The position numbers and the translations under genes were made by a program. 64,000 nucleotides of DNA from Desulfovibrio sp. JC022 (GTDB taxonomy: Bacteria > Desulfobacterota > Desulfovibrionia > Desulfovibrionales > Desulfovibrionaceae), in NCBI RefSeq assembly GCF_010470665.1, contig NZ_VOPZ01000007.1:45105-109104 (forward strand), in the 5' to 3' direction. Positions within the stretch are counted from its first letter, which is position 1. The number at the start of each line of letters is the position of its first letter. Shown here in pieces: positions 52,801 through 61,350 of this stretch. Below the pieces are notes generated by a model that saw only the letters and a program-made list of their open reading frames with translations, was not told the origin of the DNA and searched no databases.

Positions 52801-53954
52801 AAGTAATTCATTACTGCCAGCACGTGCTGGGCATGGGCCATTTTTTCCGCAGCCTTGAAATCGCACGGGCACTGGACCGTGAAGAAGTCATTTTTGTTGC
52901 CGGGGGCGAACGCCCGGATCAACCTCTGCCGCCCAATGTGGAATACCGCCAGTTGCCCGGTCTGTGTATGAATGAGAATTTCGGCGGAATTATGCCCACT
53001 GATGCTGACCGCGAACTTGGAGAAGTCAAGGAAGAACGCACGGCTACCCTTTTCAAGATATTTGAAGAGGAAAAGCCGGATGTATTTCTTATTGAGCTTT
53101 TTCCCTTCGGGCGCAAGGCTTTCCGTTTTGAACTGCTACCAATTCTAGATGCAATTAAAAAAGGCAGATTCGGAGATGTGAAGGTGATCTGTTCCCTGCG
53201 GGATATCCTTGTGGAACGCGATGACGGCGGCAAACACGAAGCCCGCGTTGTAAAATACCTGAACAAATATTTCGACCTGCTGCTCATCCATTCCGATCCT
53301 AAAATTGCGGCACTGGATGAAACATTTCAGGTTTTCGATCAAATCAGAATACCCTGTCAATACACAGGATTTGCAGCCCGCAAACCAGCGAAAAATGTGC
53401 GTGACAAAATTCGTGCAGACTTGCGTGTAAGCGATCACGATAAGCTGCTCATCGCCAGTGCCGGGGGCGGAAAAGTAGGCGGACCGCTGATGCAGTCCGT
53501 GCTTGAATCCTTTATTAAGCTGCCCCCGCAAAACAGCAAACTGCTCATGCTCAGCGGACCTTTCCTGGATGATGACAAATTCGAAACCCTGCGCTCAACC
53601 GCAAGCGGACATGATTCCATCACCATAAAGCGGTTCGCCGCAGACTTCACGGACCTGCTTACAGCCGGGGACGCAATGATTTCCATGGCCGGATACAACA
53701 CCTGCATGGATATCCTGACCTCGCAAATTCCGGCAGCAGTATTACCCTTTGCCCAAAACCATGAGCAACGGATGCGTGCGGAACGGATAGCAAAATACAT
53801 CCCGCTGGGAATACTTGAATCGAATGAACAATCTGCAATGACCAAAGCAATGCACACCCTGCTGAGTCGAGAACGCACAGCAGCCGATCACGGCATTGAT
53901 CTGGAAGGCGCACGCAATTCAGCTGAACTGATTAGAAAACTTAGGATAATTTAA
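52797..53954 (+). CDS. MurG/COG4671-like glycosyltransferase (third copy)
   Basis: The protein (385 residues) starts YCQHVLGMGHFFRSLEIARAL, the variant (Q for D) of the paralogue motif. It has IASAGGGKVGGPLMQSVL and the C-terminal SMAGYNTCMDILTSQIPAAVLPF loop with HEQRMRAERIA. It is coupled at both ends (ATGA with the phosphatase; TAATG with the deacetylase-like gene). It is more divergent than the first two copies. As for those, the sugar donor and acceptor are unknown. Confidence 0.78.
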   Translation: MKVIHYCQHVLGMGHFFRSLEIARALDREEVIFVAGGERPDQPLPPNVEYRQLPGLCMNENFGGIMPTDADRELGEVKEERTATLFKIFEEEKPDVFLIELFPFGRKAFRFELLPILDAIKKGRFGDVKVICSLRDILVERDDGGKHEARVVKYLNKYFDLLLIHSDPKIAALDETFQVFDQIRIPCQYTGFAARKPAKNVRDKIRADLRVSDHDKLLIASAGGGKVGGPLMQSVLESFIKLPPQNSKLLMLSGPFLDDDKFETLRSTASGHDSITIKRFAADFTDLLTAGDAMISMAGYNTCMDILTSQIPAAVLPFAQNHEQRMRAERIAKYIPLGILESNEQSAMTKAMHTLLSRERTAADHGIDLEGARNSAELIRKLRII

Positions 53955-54739
53955 TGCCCGCCAGACCTGTATCAGCAATCTGGAAAAACAAAATTTCCAC
54001 TCTCACCGAATCCTTCGATCTTTGGTGGGATGACTTCAGCAAAATAATTCCGCAGGACGGGTGTGATGTTTTCTTCAGGGCTGATGATATCGGCTATCCG
54101 GGTAAACAGTTCTCCGCCATGATTGATGCTTTTCAAAAGAACAACACTCCGCTGGCCCTTGCTGTGGTTCCGGCATGGCTTAATGAACAACGCAGGGATA
54201 TGCTGCTTGAAAAATTGGGACCTGACCTCAATTTATGGTGTCTGCACCAGCACGGCTACCGGCACATGAATAACGAACAGCAAGGCAAAAAATTTGAATT
54301 CGGCTCATCGCGCAAGAAAGCCATAGTCACCGGGGAGTTGGGACGAGGAAAAGAAAAACTCCGCAATTTGCTAGGGCAACATTTCTGCCCGATCTTCACT
54401 CCGCCGTGGAACCGTTGCTCTGCTGAAACCATGCAATCCCTTGTTGAACTCGGCTTTAACGGTATTTCGCGCAGCACCAATGTTTCCCCGCAACCGCCGC
54501 AGGATTTACCGGATATTCCGGTCAATATTGACCTGCATACCATAAAAGAATCCAGCCCCGCCAAGGGAATTAAAATTCTGCAATCCCAGATTGAAGAAGC
54601 AGTGCAGTCAGGCAATGCCGGATTCATGCTTCACCATCAACGGATGAACAAGACATCCCAAATTTTCCTCCACTACCTGCTCGATAAAATAAGCAACACT
54701 CCCGGACTGAGAGTGAAAGACATTCAGGACATGATTTAA
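53954..54739 (+). CDS. polysaccharide deacetylase-like protein
   Basis: This 261-residue soluble protein resembles a carbohydrate-esterase-4/polysaccharide deacetylase fold. The Asp-Asp pair is in VFFRADDIGYPGK, the metal-binding His pattern in LHQHGYRHMNN, and the Pro/Trp site in IFTPPWNRC. No signal peptide is visible, so it would act in the cytosol, unusual for NodB enzymes but known in sugar-precursor pathways. It ends the coupled glycan run; 230 bp follow before the next block. Confidence 0.75.
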   Translation: MPARPVSAIWKNKISTLTESFDLWWDDFSKIIPQDGCDVFFRADDIGYPGKQFSAMIDAFQKNNTPLALAVVPAWLNEQRRDMLLEKLGPDLNLWCLHQHGYRHMNNEQQGKKFEFGSSRKKAIVTGELGRGKEKLRNLLGQHFCPIFTPPWNRCSAETMQSLVELGFNGISRSTNVSPQPPQDLPDIPVNIDLHTIKESSPAKGIKILQSQIEEAVQSGNAGFMLHHQRMNKTSQIFLHYLLDKISNTPGLRVKDIQDMI

Positions 54740-54969
54740 TTACATATTTGTAATCAAATTAGCCTGATTGCAATGCACTAAAATCACAATTCCCTGTATA
54801 TCCGTCAAAATTAGGGCTTACACAGGCAAAGTAGTGCCAAAATTTGCATTTTTCCTTTGCATTTCAGGACATTTCAGTTACTTATAAATAGCTAATCGCT
54901 AATTATTCACCCATGGTTCACGGGGTCGAACCACGGGGTACAGATACATTTATATCTACCGAGCAAGAC

Positions 54970-55647
54970 ATGTCTAAGAATAAAATTCCATTTCAAAATC
55001 AGGACGCACAGCCGGACATTGCGGCTCAAGTAGTCCTGCCCTTTAAAAAATCCTTAGAAATCAGTATAAAAAGCTTAAAGTCACGCTTCCTGCGCAACAT
55101 GGTTACAGTAACCAGCCTTATTCTGGCGGTATCCTTTCTGGCTTATGTTCTTGTAGGAGCAGATATCTCCAGCGGACTGTACCATTCAGGCGACCTTGAT
55201 CTAATCAAAGCCCTTGAAAAAACAGGATATGAACCGGGCGGAAGTGCCAAAGAACGCTGGATTGTCATCCTTTCCCTGCTGGTCTGCACAGTGGGGATCA
55301 TCAATGCCCAGCTCATGGCGGTTACCGAGCGTTTCCGCGAAATCGGGACCATGAAATGCCTCGGTGCGCTGGACAGCTTTGTATTGCGATTGTTCTTGCT
55401 GGAAGCATCCATGCAGGGGACTACCGGAGCACTGCTCGGTTCAATCTTCGGGGCCATAATCGCCATCCTTGTGGGCATGCTCCGCTTTGGATTCGATGCA
55501 CTGACCATGCTGCCCTTTGATGAAGTAGGCATGTCACTTCTCTATTCCATCGGGGTGGGATTTGGACTGAGCCTGCTGGGGGTACTTTACCCGGCTTTCA
55601 TTGCAGCACGCATGCGCCCCATTGAGGCCATGCGGACCGAAGAGTAG
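54970..55647 (+). CDS. short FtsX-like ABC permease
   Basis: The protein (225 residues) has four membrane helices (TVTSLILAVSFLAYVLVG, WIVILSLLVCTVGIINAQL, and two in the final part). It carries the FtsX/MacB cytoplasmic coupling helix between helices 2 and 3 (TERFREIGTMKCLGALDSFVL) and the terminal PAFIAARMRPIEAMRTEE. The large periplasmic domain of MacB-type permeases is missing. I chose ATG 54970 (MSKNKIPFQ), with GAGCAAG upstream, over the longer frame at 54913; the choice is not decisive. It pairs with the ATPase directly downstream. Confidence 0.8.
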   Translation: MSKNKIPFQNQDAQPDIAAQVVLPFKKSLEISIKSLKSRFLRNMVTVTSLILAVSFLAYVLVGADISSGLYHSGDLDLIKALEKTGYEPGGSAKERWIVILSLLVCTVGIINAQLMAVTERFREIGTMKCLGALDSFVLRLFLLEASMQGTTGALLGSIFGAIIAILVGMLRFGFDALTMLPFDEVGMSLLYSIGVGFGLSLLGVLYPAFIAARMRPIEAMRTEE

Positions 55648-55710
55648 CTTCAAGACAGACGAATAAATTTCAAACGGAACAATAACTTAATAAGATAAAA
55701 GGCGAGAGAT

Positions 55711-56445
55711 ATGGCCGACCAGCACACCATCGTCCGGGTAACCGGGGTAAAACGTAATTTCAAACTCGGCAGCACTGATGTTCAGGCTCTCAAAGGCGTG
55801 GACCTTGAAATCTATGCCGGAGAATACCTTTCCATCATGGGGCCTTCAGGTTCCGGTAAATCCACCCTCTTCAACATGATCGGCGGGCTGGATAAACCTT
55901 CAGAAGGTAAGGTCTACATCGATGAAGTGGACATTGCCCAGCTGGATGCCTTTGAACTTGCGTGGCTGCGTAACCGCAAAATCGGTTATATTTTCCAGAC
56001 CTTCAACCTGATTCAGGTCATGACCGCGCTGGAAAACATCACCCTGCCTATGATCTTCGCCGGGGTCCACAACGACGCAGCAGTTGCCAAAGGCATCGAA
56101 CTGCTCGACCTTGTAGGGCTGAACAAACGCTATAACCATAAGCCGCAGGAACTTTCCGGCGGTCAGCAGCAGCGCGTGGCCATCGCAAGATCGCTGGCTA
56201 ACGACCCGGCCATTATTCTCGCGGACGAACCCACCGGAAACCTTGACCTCTCCACCGGGGAGGAAATCATCAAACTGATGAACGAACTGAGCAAGGAACG
56301 CGGGGTGACTATCATCACCGCTACCCACGATTACAAAATGCTCAACGCCTCCGACCGGGTTGTCTGGATTGAAGACGGACTGATCAAAAAAATCGAACAC
56401 CGCGACCAGCTCAATATCGATGTGGGCTGCATTCGCATGGCCTGA
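55711..56445 (+). CDS. LolD/MacB-type ABC ATPase
   Basis: The 244-residue ATPase has Walker A GPSGSGKSTLFNMIGG near residue 43, Q-loop FQTFNLIQVMTALENI, signature LSGGQQQRVAIARSLAND and Walker B IILADEPTGNLD. These match LolD/MacB/FtsE-like ATPases that power FtsX-fold permeases in lipoprotein export or mechanotransmission. It lies between two FtsX-type genes, the short permease before and the giant fusion after, so it presumably drives both halves. Confidence 0.92.
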   Translation: MADQHTIVRVTGVKRNFKLGSTDVQALKGVDLEIYAGEYLSIMGPSGSGKSTLFNMIGGLDKPSEGKVYIDEVDIAQLDAFELAWLRNRKIGYIFQTFNLIQVMTALENITLPMIFAGVHNDAAVAKGIELLDLVGLNKRYNHKPQELSGGQQQRVAIARSLANDPAIILADEPTGNLDLSTGEEIIKLMNELSKERGVTIITATHDYKMLNASDRVVWIEDGLIKKIEHRDQLNIDVGCIRMA

Positions 56446-56464
56446 TCACCGGAGGCACAGCTTA

Positions 56465-59400
56465 ATGTCCATAATGACATCTGAGAACATATTTCCACAG
56501 CAACGCAACAGAATTATTACCATCCTGTTAGCTATGCTGCTGGTTATGACCGCAGGAATACCCGCCAAGGCATACAGTTCAGCGGACTCCATCAAGCAGA
56601 CTATTTCTGATCTTTCGTCTTTCGGAGACCGCTCATTCGGCTCCGAGGGAGCCCAAAGGACCGCCGACTATATTGAAATGAAATTCGAGGAACTTGGTGA
56701 TTTCAAAACCGGGAAACACCTTTTCCTTGCTCCGGCCATGACCGTCTCGGAGACCTTTTTCAGTATCGCCAGCGGAAAACAAATCAGCATCAAACCTGCT
56801 AAATTCAACGCCATTTCTCCTCCTGCAACACCGATAGGGGGAGTAAACGGTCCGGTCATTTACGTGGGCAAAGGCAGTCTTGACGACTTTAACGGACTTC
56901 CGGTTAAAGATTCCATTGTACTCATGGATATGAATTCCGGCAAAAACTGGCTCAATGCGGCCAGTCTGGGTGCCTCGGCTCTCATCTACATAGACAACGG
57001 CCCGACCTTGAAAGGCTTTTTCGAAGAAAAACTTGAACTTTCACCACTGGATTTTCCCCGCTACTACATGAGTGCCGAAGATGCACGCAATGAGATGGGG
57101 CTGGATGCCGGAATCGGGAGTAAACTTATTGCCGAATCCGGCAAGCTTAATTCCCGAAGTAAATGGGAACGTATCGAAGCGGAAAACGTCTATTGTATGA
57201 TTCAGGGCAGCGACCCGGAAATGAGCGAAGACCTGATCGTAATCGAAGCTTTTTACGACAGCTCAGCATACATAATGGGCAACTCCCCCGGTGCGGACGA
57301 AGCCCTCTCCATTGCATCACTCCTTGAGATCGGCAAAAAGATGGCTGTTAATCCGCCTAAGCGTTCGGTCCTGCTGCTGGCAACCACCGGACATGGGCAA
57401 TCCCTGCGCGGTATACGGGAATTTGCTTCCGCTGTTTCCGGCAAGAGTAAGACACTCAAGAAAATCAAGGTGGAACTGCGTAACAAAAAAAATGACGCAT
57501 CCAGAATCCTTGACGGCCTTGAGCTTGACAATCCGCTGGCAACAGAACTCGCTGTTGAAAATCCCCGACTATTTTCCCTGCTTTACGAGACCCTGAAAAA
57601 CCAGATCAAAGACGAAGTAGACATTATCAGCAAAAAACTCATGCAACTTAGATTGCAGGAAAACGCTGATCAGGATGCCATCACCAAGCTGGATGAAAAG
57701 CGCAAACTTCTGCGCCGCATTTCATGGAAACCAGATTTTTCCACCCTGCCCTCCGAAGAAATGGCAGCAGTAAAAGACCTCTTCCCGCATGTAAAAGAGC
57801 AAGTACTAAAAACCAAGAAAGACATTAAGCATCAGCTTACCGCAATCAAAAGTGCCCGCAAGCTGCGCAAGATTGTACGGGCAAAAGAGCTGGTCTGCGC
57901 CGTTTCACTGCATCTTTCCAGTCACGGAGAGGGGGTCGGAGCCTTTGGTGAAGGCTGGTTTTATGAACTCCGCCCGCGAGTAAACCTTTCTAGAACTTTT
58001 TCACGCATCAATGATATCCTTGAAGATGCTGTGCCTGAGGTGGAAAAACTGACCGGCACGGACGGCATGTACAAGGACACCCTGCGCCCGGACCGCACGC
58101 GCCCATGGCAGACCTGGCTGCTCGACAAACCGCAATTCAGCAGCGAAGTCGCCACCATGTCCGGCAAGCTGGGTTTCACATTTGCCACAGTTAATGATGG
58201 TCGCGAATTTTGGGGAACCCCTTTTGATACCGTTGAAAATGTTAATTGGGACAATATCGGCAAACAGGCTGAATTGACTGAAGGTCTGATCCGTAAAATT
58301 TCCAATAGCGAAGGCCCGCTGACCACCAAGTTGCCGCGAAAAGGTTACGCCATGGTCAACGGCAAGGCCCGCTTCATCCGTCAGGGTGAACTTTTCGCGG
58401 ACCAACCCGCGCCCGGAGCCATCTTCATGGGCTTTCAGGGCAAAACCAGATTTTACGCCCTTTCCGATTCCGAAGGGGATTTCAAGTACAAAGGCGTAGC
58501 CTCTAAAAAGCTGGTTCAGTCCAAACTGATCATCGAAGGCTACAAATATAATGATGACGGACGTATTGTCTGGGCCATCGACAAACAGAAAACCGGAAAA
58601 AGCGCGTACAGGGTAAAAATGCGCAGGCTGGATATGGAGACCAAACTGGTCATGTTCGGTTGCCGTCAAACTACTCTGTTCGACCTGCTCACCCCGCGTA
58701 CCTTCCGCTACATGACCAAAGTGGAAGTACTGGACGGAACCCGTGACGCGACTCCCATGCATTATTGGTACAGCCGCATTGATACCCGTTCCTCAACCAT
58801 TGCCAGTATATTCCTTGAGCCGGACGTTCCGCTTAAGATGACCCTTTCAGATTCAGTCCTGAACCGGAAGATGATTCTCATCCAATCCAAACCGGACGAT
58901 CCGGCGGGTAAGGGGTATTACCTCAAGAAATGGCCCATTATTCCGGCAACGGACTATCGCGCTGCTCAAGATATGTGGACCCTGCTTGCTCCGCGCATCA
59001 AAAACCTTGAATCGCACGGCATTGTTAACCAACAGATCAGAAATCTGGAACAAAAAGGAACCAAGGCTCTGGCTGATGCGGAAACCGCATGGAAAGAACG
59101 ACGCTACGACGATTTCATGACCAATGCCCGCAGCGCATGGGCACTGGCCTCCAAGGTCTACCTTGATGTGGACCAGACCCAGAAAGACGTGCTGGTCGGT
59201 GTGCTTTTTTACATCGCCCTGTTCATTCCCTTTGCCTATTGCATGGAACGATTGATTTTTTCTTTCGCGGATATCCACAAAAGAATCATCGGTTTTCTAG
59301 CTATTCTTTCGGCGGTTATCGCGGTCATCTATTCCGTGCATCCGGCCTTTAAGCTGACTTACAGCCCCATGGTTGTAATTCTGGCCTTTTTTATTCTCGG

Positions 59401-61333
59401 ACTTTCGGTCATGGTTTCGCTGATTATTTTCTTCCGCTTTGAAAAAGAAATGATCCTGCTTCAGCAGCGGGCACACAAGACCCAGACTTCAGAAATCAGC
59501 AAATGGAAGGCATTCACTTCCGCATTTGTTATCGGAGTCAGCAACCTGCGCCGCAGGAAACTCAGGACCTTCCTGACATGCCTGACCCTGACGATCCTGA
59601 CTTTTACCATCATGAGCTTTACCGCAGTAAAATCACTGCGCCAGCACACATATGTGAAATTCAATGACGCCAAGCCCTACTACGGCCTGTTCATGAAGAA
59701 TCTCGGCTGGCACGACCTGCCCCGCGAAACCCTCGGCATTGTCAGCAACGACTTTGACCAAAGCGGTATCGTTGCCCCGCGCGGCTGGATGGAGCTGAAA
59801 GATAAAACAACTTCCGCAGTCACCCCGGTCAGCTTTGAGGGCAAACAGGAAGAAGTGAAAGGTCTCGTGGGACTCAGTTCCATAGAGCCTCAAGTCAGCA
59901 ACATTGAGAATATTCTTGAGGGAGGCACATGGCTCGCTCCCGGTAAGACAAACCAGATCCTGCTTTCGCAGGAAATGGCCTCACGCCTCGGTGCTGTTGC
60001 CGGAGATGAAGTTGATGTCTGGGGCAGCAAATTCATACTCACTGGTATCTTCGACGGTAAAAAATTCAGTGAGCATACCGATCTTGACGGTGAACCCATG
60101 ACTCCGGTCATCTTCCCTTCTGCCGCAGCGCAAGAACTCAGTGAAGTTGAAGCGGAAGCCATTGAATCAGGGGAAGATATTGACACTTTTCAGGGACGCT
60201 ACACCCATGTGCCCGGAGAGGTTACCGCCATCATTCCCTACGATACCCTCATGGCTATGGGCGGACACCTTAAGGCAGTGGCAATCGCGCCCGTTTCCGG
60301 CGAATTCTCCAAAGAAACAGTCAACAGCCTTATAAACCGTTACGGCCTGCCCATTTTCTCATGCGACAAGAGCGGAACGTATATCTGCCAGTCCTCGGAC
60401 ACCATGAACTATTCAGGTATGGGCAATATAATGATCCCGCTGATTATTTCAGCACTGATCGTTCTTAACACCATGATTACCAGTGTTTACGAGCGTAAGA
60501 AGGAAATTGCAGTCTATACTTCCATCGGTATGGCTCCGACCCACGTATCTTTCCTGTTCATTGCCGAAGCTATCGCCTTCGCAGTAATCAGTGTGGTGGT
60601 CGGCTACTTAATAGCACAGACAGCATCCGGTCTATTAGCCGGAACCCCGCTCTGGGCGGGCATGACTGCCAACTATTCATCCATGGCAGGTGTTGCAGCC
60701 ATGATACTGGTCATTGCCGTGACCCTTATATCTGTCATCTACCCCTCAAAGGTAGCGGCAAACATCGCCATCCCGGATGTAAACCGTTCATGGAAGATGC
60801 CCGACACCGACACCAACACCATTGAAGCAACCCTGCCCTTCCTGCTCAAACATGCCGAGCAGCAGGATGCAGGCGGTTTTCTACTGGAATACCTTGAATC
60901 ACATACCGAAGTTTCCCACGGACTGTTCTCCACTTCAGAGATCGAAGTAAATTTCAGTCAGGAACCCTTACCGGAATCTGTCTGCGATCTGCTGGATGGT
61001 TGCCCGGATCACATCACCTGTTTCCGTTTCAATGTGCGGGTCTGGCTGGCTCCCTTTGATTTCGGGGTTAAACAGATGGTCGAACTCCGTTTCAGACCAG
61101 CCAAAGCGCATCCGCAATTCCTCGAAGCTGCCCTGTTCATCACCCGCGAGTCCGGCGAAATAGGGGCTTGGAAACGATTGAATAAAGACTTTATCAATGC
61201 CATCAGGAAGCAATTCCTTGTCTGGCGTTCACTCGAACCGGAAAAACAGAAGAGCTTCCGCGAAAAAGTACCGGAAATGATGGCCTTTGGTTTTACCGGG
61301 CTGAATACAAGCAAAAAACTTGCTGACCTTTAA
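56465..61333 (+). CDS. giant FtsX-like permease with N-terminal degenerate M28 peptidase domain
   Basis: The protein has 1622 residues; I start at ATG 56465 behind GGAGG. After a signal/anchor helix (about 16-36), residues about 45-330 resemble a PA-inserted M28 peptidase. The metal ligands are lost: EAFYDSSAYI for H-x-D, GADEALSIASLLE for the D-containing loop, TTGHGQ for GEE, and WGTPFDTVEN late (near 600). A coiled coil (about 370-470), beta modules and one to three helices (908-990) follow. The FtsX permease core has four helices (about 1035-1060 and 1320-1432). A 190-residue cytoplasmic tail ends it. It belongs with the ATPase and the short permease. Confidence 0.8.
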   Translation: MSIMTSENIFPQQRNRIITILLAMLLVMTAGIPAKAYSSADSIKQTISDLSSFGDRSFGSEGAQRTADYIEMKFEELGDFKTGKHLFLAPAMTVSETFFSIASGKQISIKPAKFNAISPPATPIGGVNGPVIYVGKGSLDDFNGLPVKDSIVLMDMNSGKNWLNAASLGASALIYIDNGPTLKGFFEEKLELSPLDFPRYYMSAEDARNEMGLDAGIGSKLIAESGKLNSRSKWERIEAENVYCMIQGSDPEMSEDLIVIEAFYDSSAYIMGNSPGADEALSIASLLEIGKKMAVNPPKRSVLLLATTGHGQSLRGIREFASAVSGKSKTLKKIKVELRNKKNDASRILDGLELDNPLATELAVENPRLFSLLYETLKNQIKDEVDIISKKLMQLRLQENADQDAITKLDEKRKLLRRISWKPDFSTLPSEEMAAVKDLFPHVKEQVLKTKKDIKHQLTAIKSARKLRKIVRAKELVCAVSLHLSSHGEGVGAFGEGWFYELRPRVNLSRTFSRINDILEDAVPEVEKLTGTDGMYKDTLRPDRTRPWQTWLLDKPQFSSEVATMSGKLGFTFATVNDGREFWGTPFDTVENVNWDNIGKQAELTEGLIRKISNSEGPLTTKLPRKGYAMVNGKARFIRQGELFADQPAPGAIFMGFQGKTRFYALSDSEGDFKYKGVASKKLVQSKLIIEGYKYNDDGRIVWAIDKQKTGKSAYRVKMRRLDMETKLVMFGCRQTTLFDLLTPRTFRYMTKVEVLDGTRDATPMHYWYSRIDTRSSTIASIFLEPDVPLKMTLSDSVLNRKMILIQSKPDDPAGKGYYLKKWPIIPATDYRAAQDMWTLLAPRIKNLESHGIVNQQIRNLEQKGTKALADAETAWKERRYDDFMTNARSAWALASKVYLDVDQTQKDVLVGVLFYIALFIPFAYCMERLIFSFADIHKRIIGFLAILSAVIAVIYSVHPAFKLTYSPMVVILAFFILGLSVMVSLIIFFRFEKEMILLQQRAHKTQTSEISKWKAFTSAFVIGVSNLRRRKLRTFLTCLTLTILTFTIMSFTAVKSLRQHTYVKFNDAKPYYGLFMKNLGWHDLPRETLGIVSNDFDQSGIVAPRGWMELKDKTTSAVTPVSFEGKQEEVKGLVGLSSIEPQVSNIENILEGGTWLAPGKTNQILLSQEMASRLGAVAGDEVDVWGSKFILTGIFDGKKFSEHTDLDGEPMTPVIFPSAAAQELSEVEAEAIESGEDIDTFQGRYTHVPGEVTAIIPYDTLMAMGGHLKAVAIAPVSGEFSKETVNSLINRYGLPIFSCDKSGTYICQSSDTMNYSGMGNIMIPLIISALIVLNTMITSVYERKKEIAVYTSIGMAPTHVSFLFIAEAIAFAVISVVVGYLIAQTASGLLAGTPLWAGMTANYSSMAGVAAMILVIAVTLISVIYPSKVAANIAIPDVNRSWKMPDTDTNTIEATLPFLLKHAEQQDAGGFLLEYLESHTEVSHGLFSTSEIEVNFSQEPLPESVCDLLDGCPDHITCFRFNVRVWLAPFDFGVKQMVELRFRPAKAHPQFLEAALFITRESGEIGAWKRLNKDFINAIRKQFLVWRSLEPEKQKSFREKVPEMMAFGFTGLNTSKKLADL

Positions 61334-61350
61334 AGATAAGGATTCCACAG

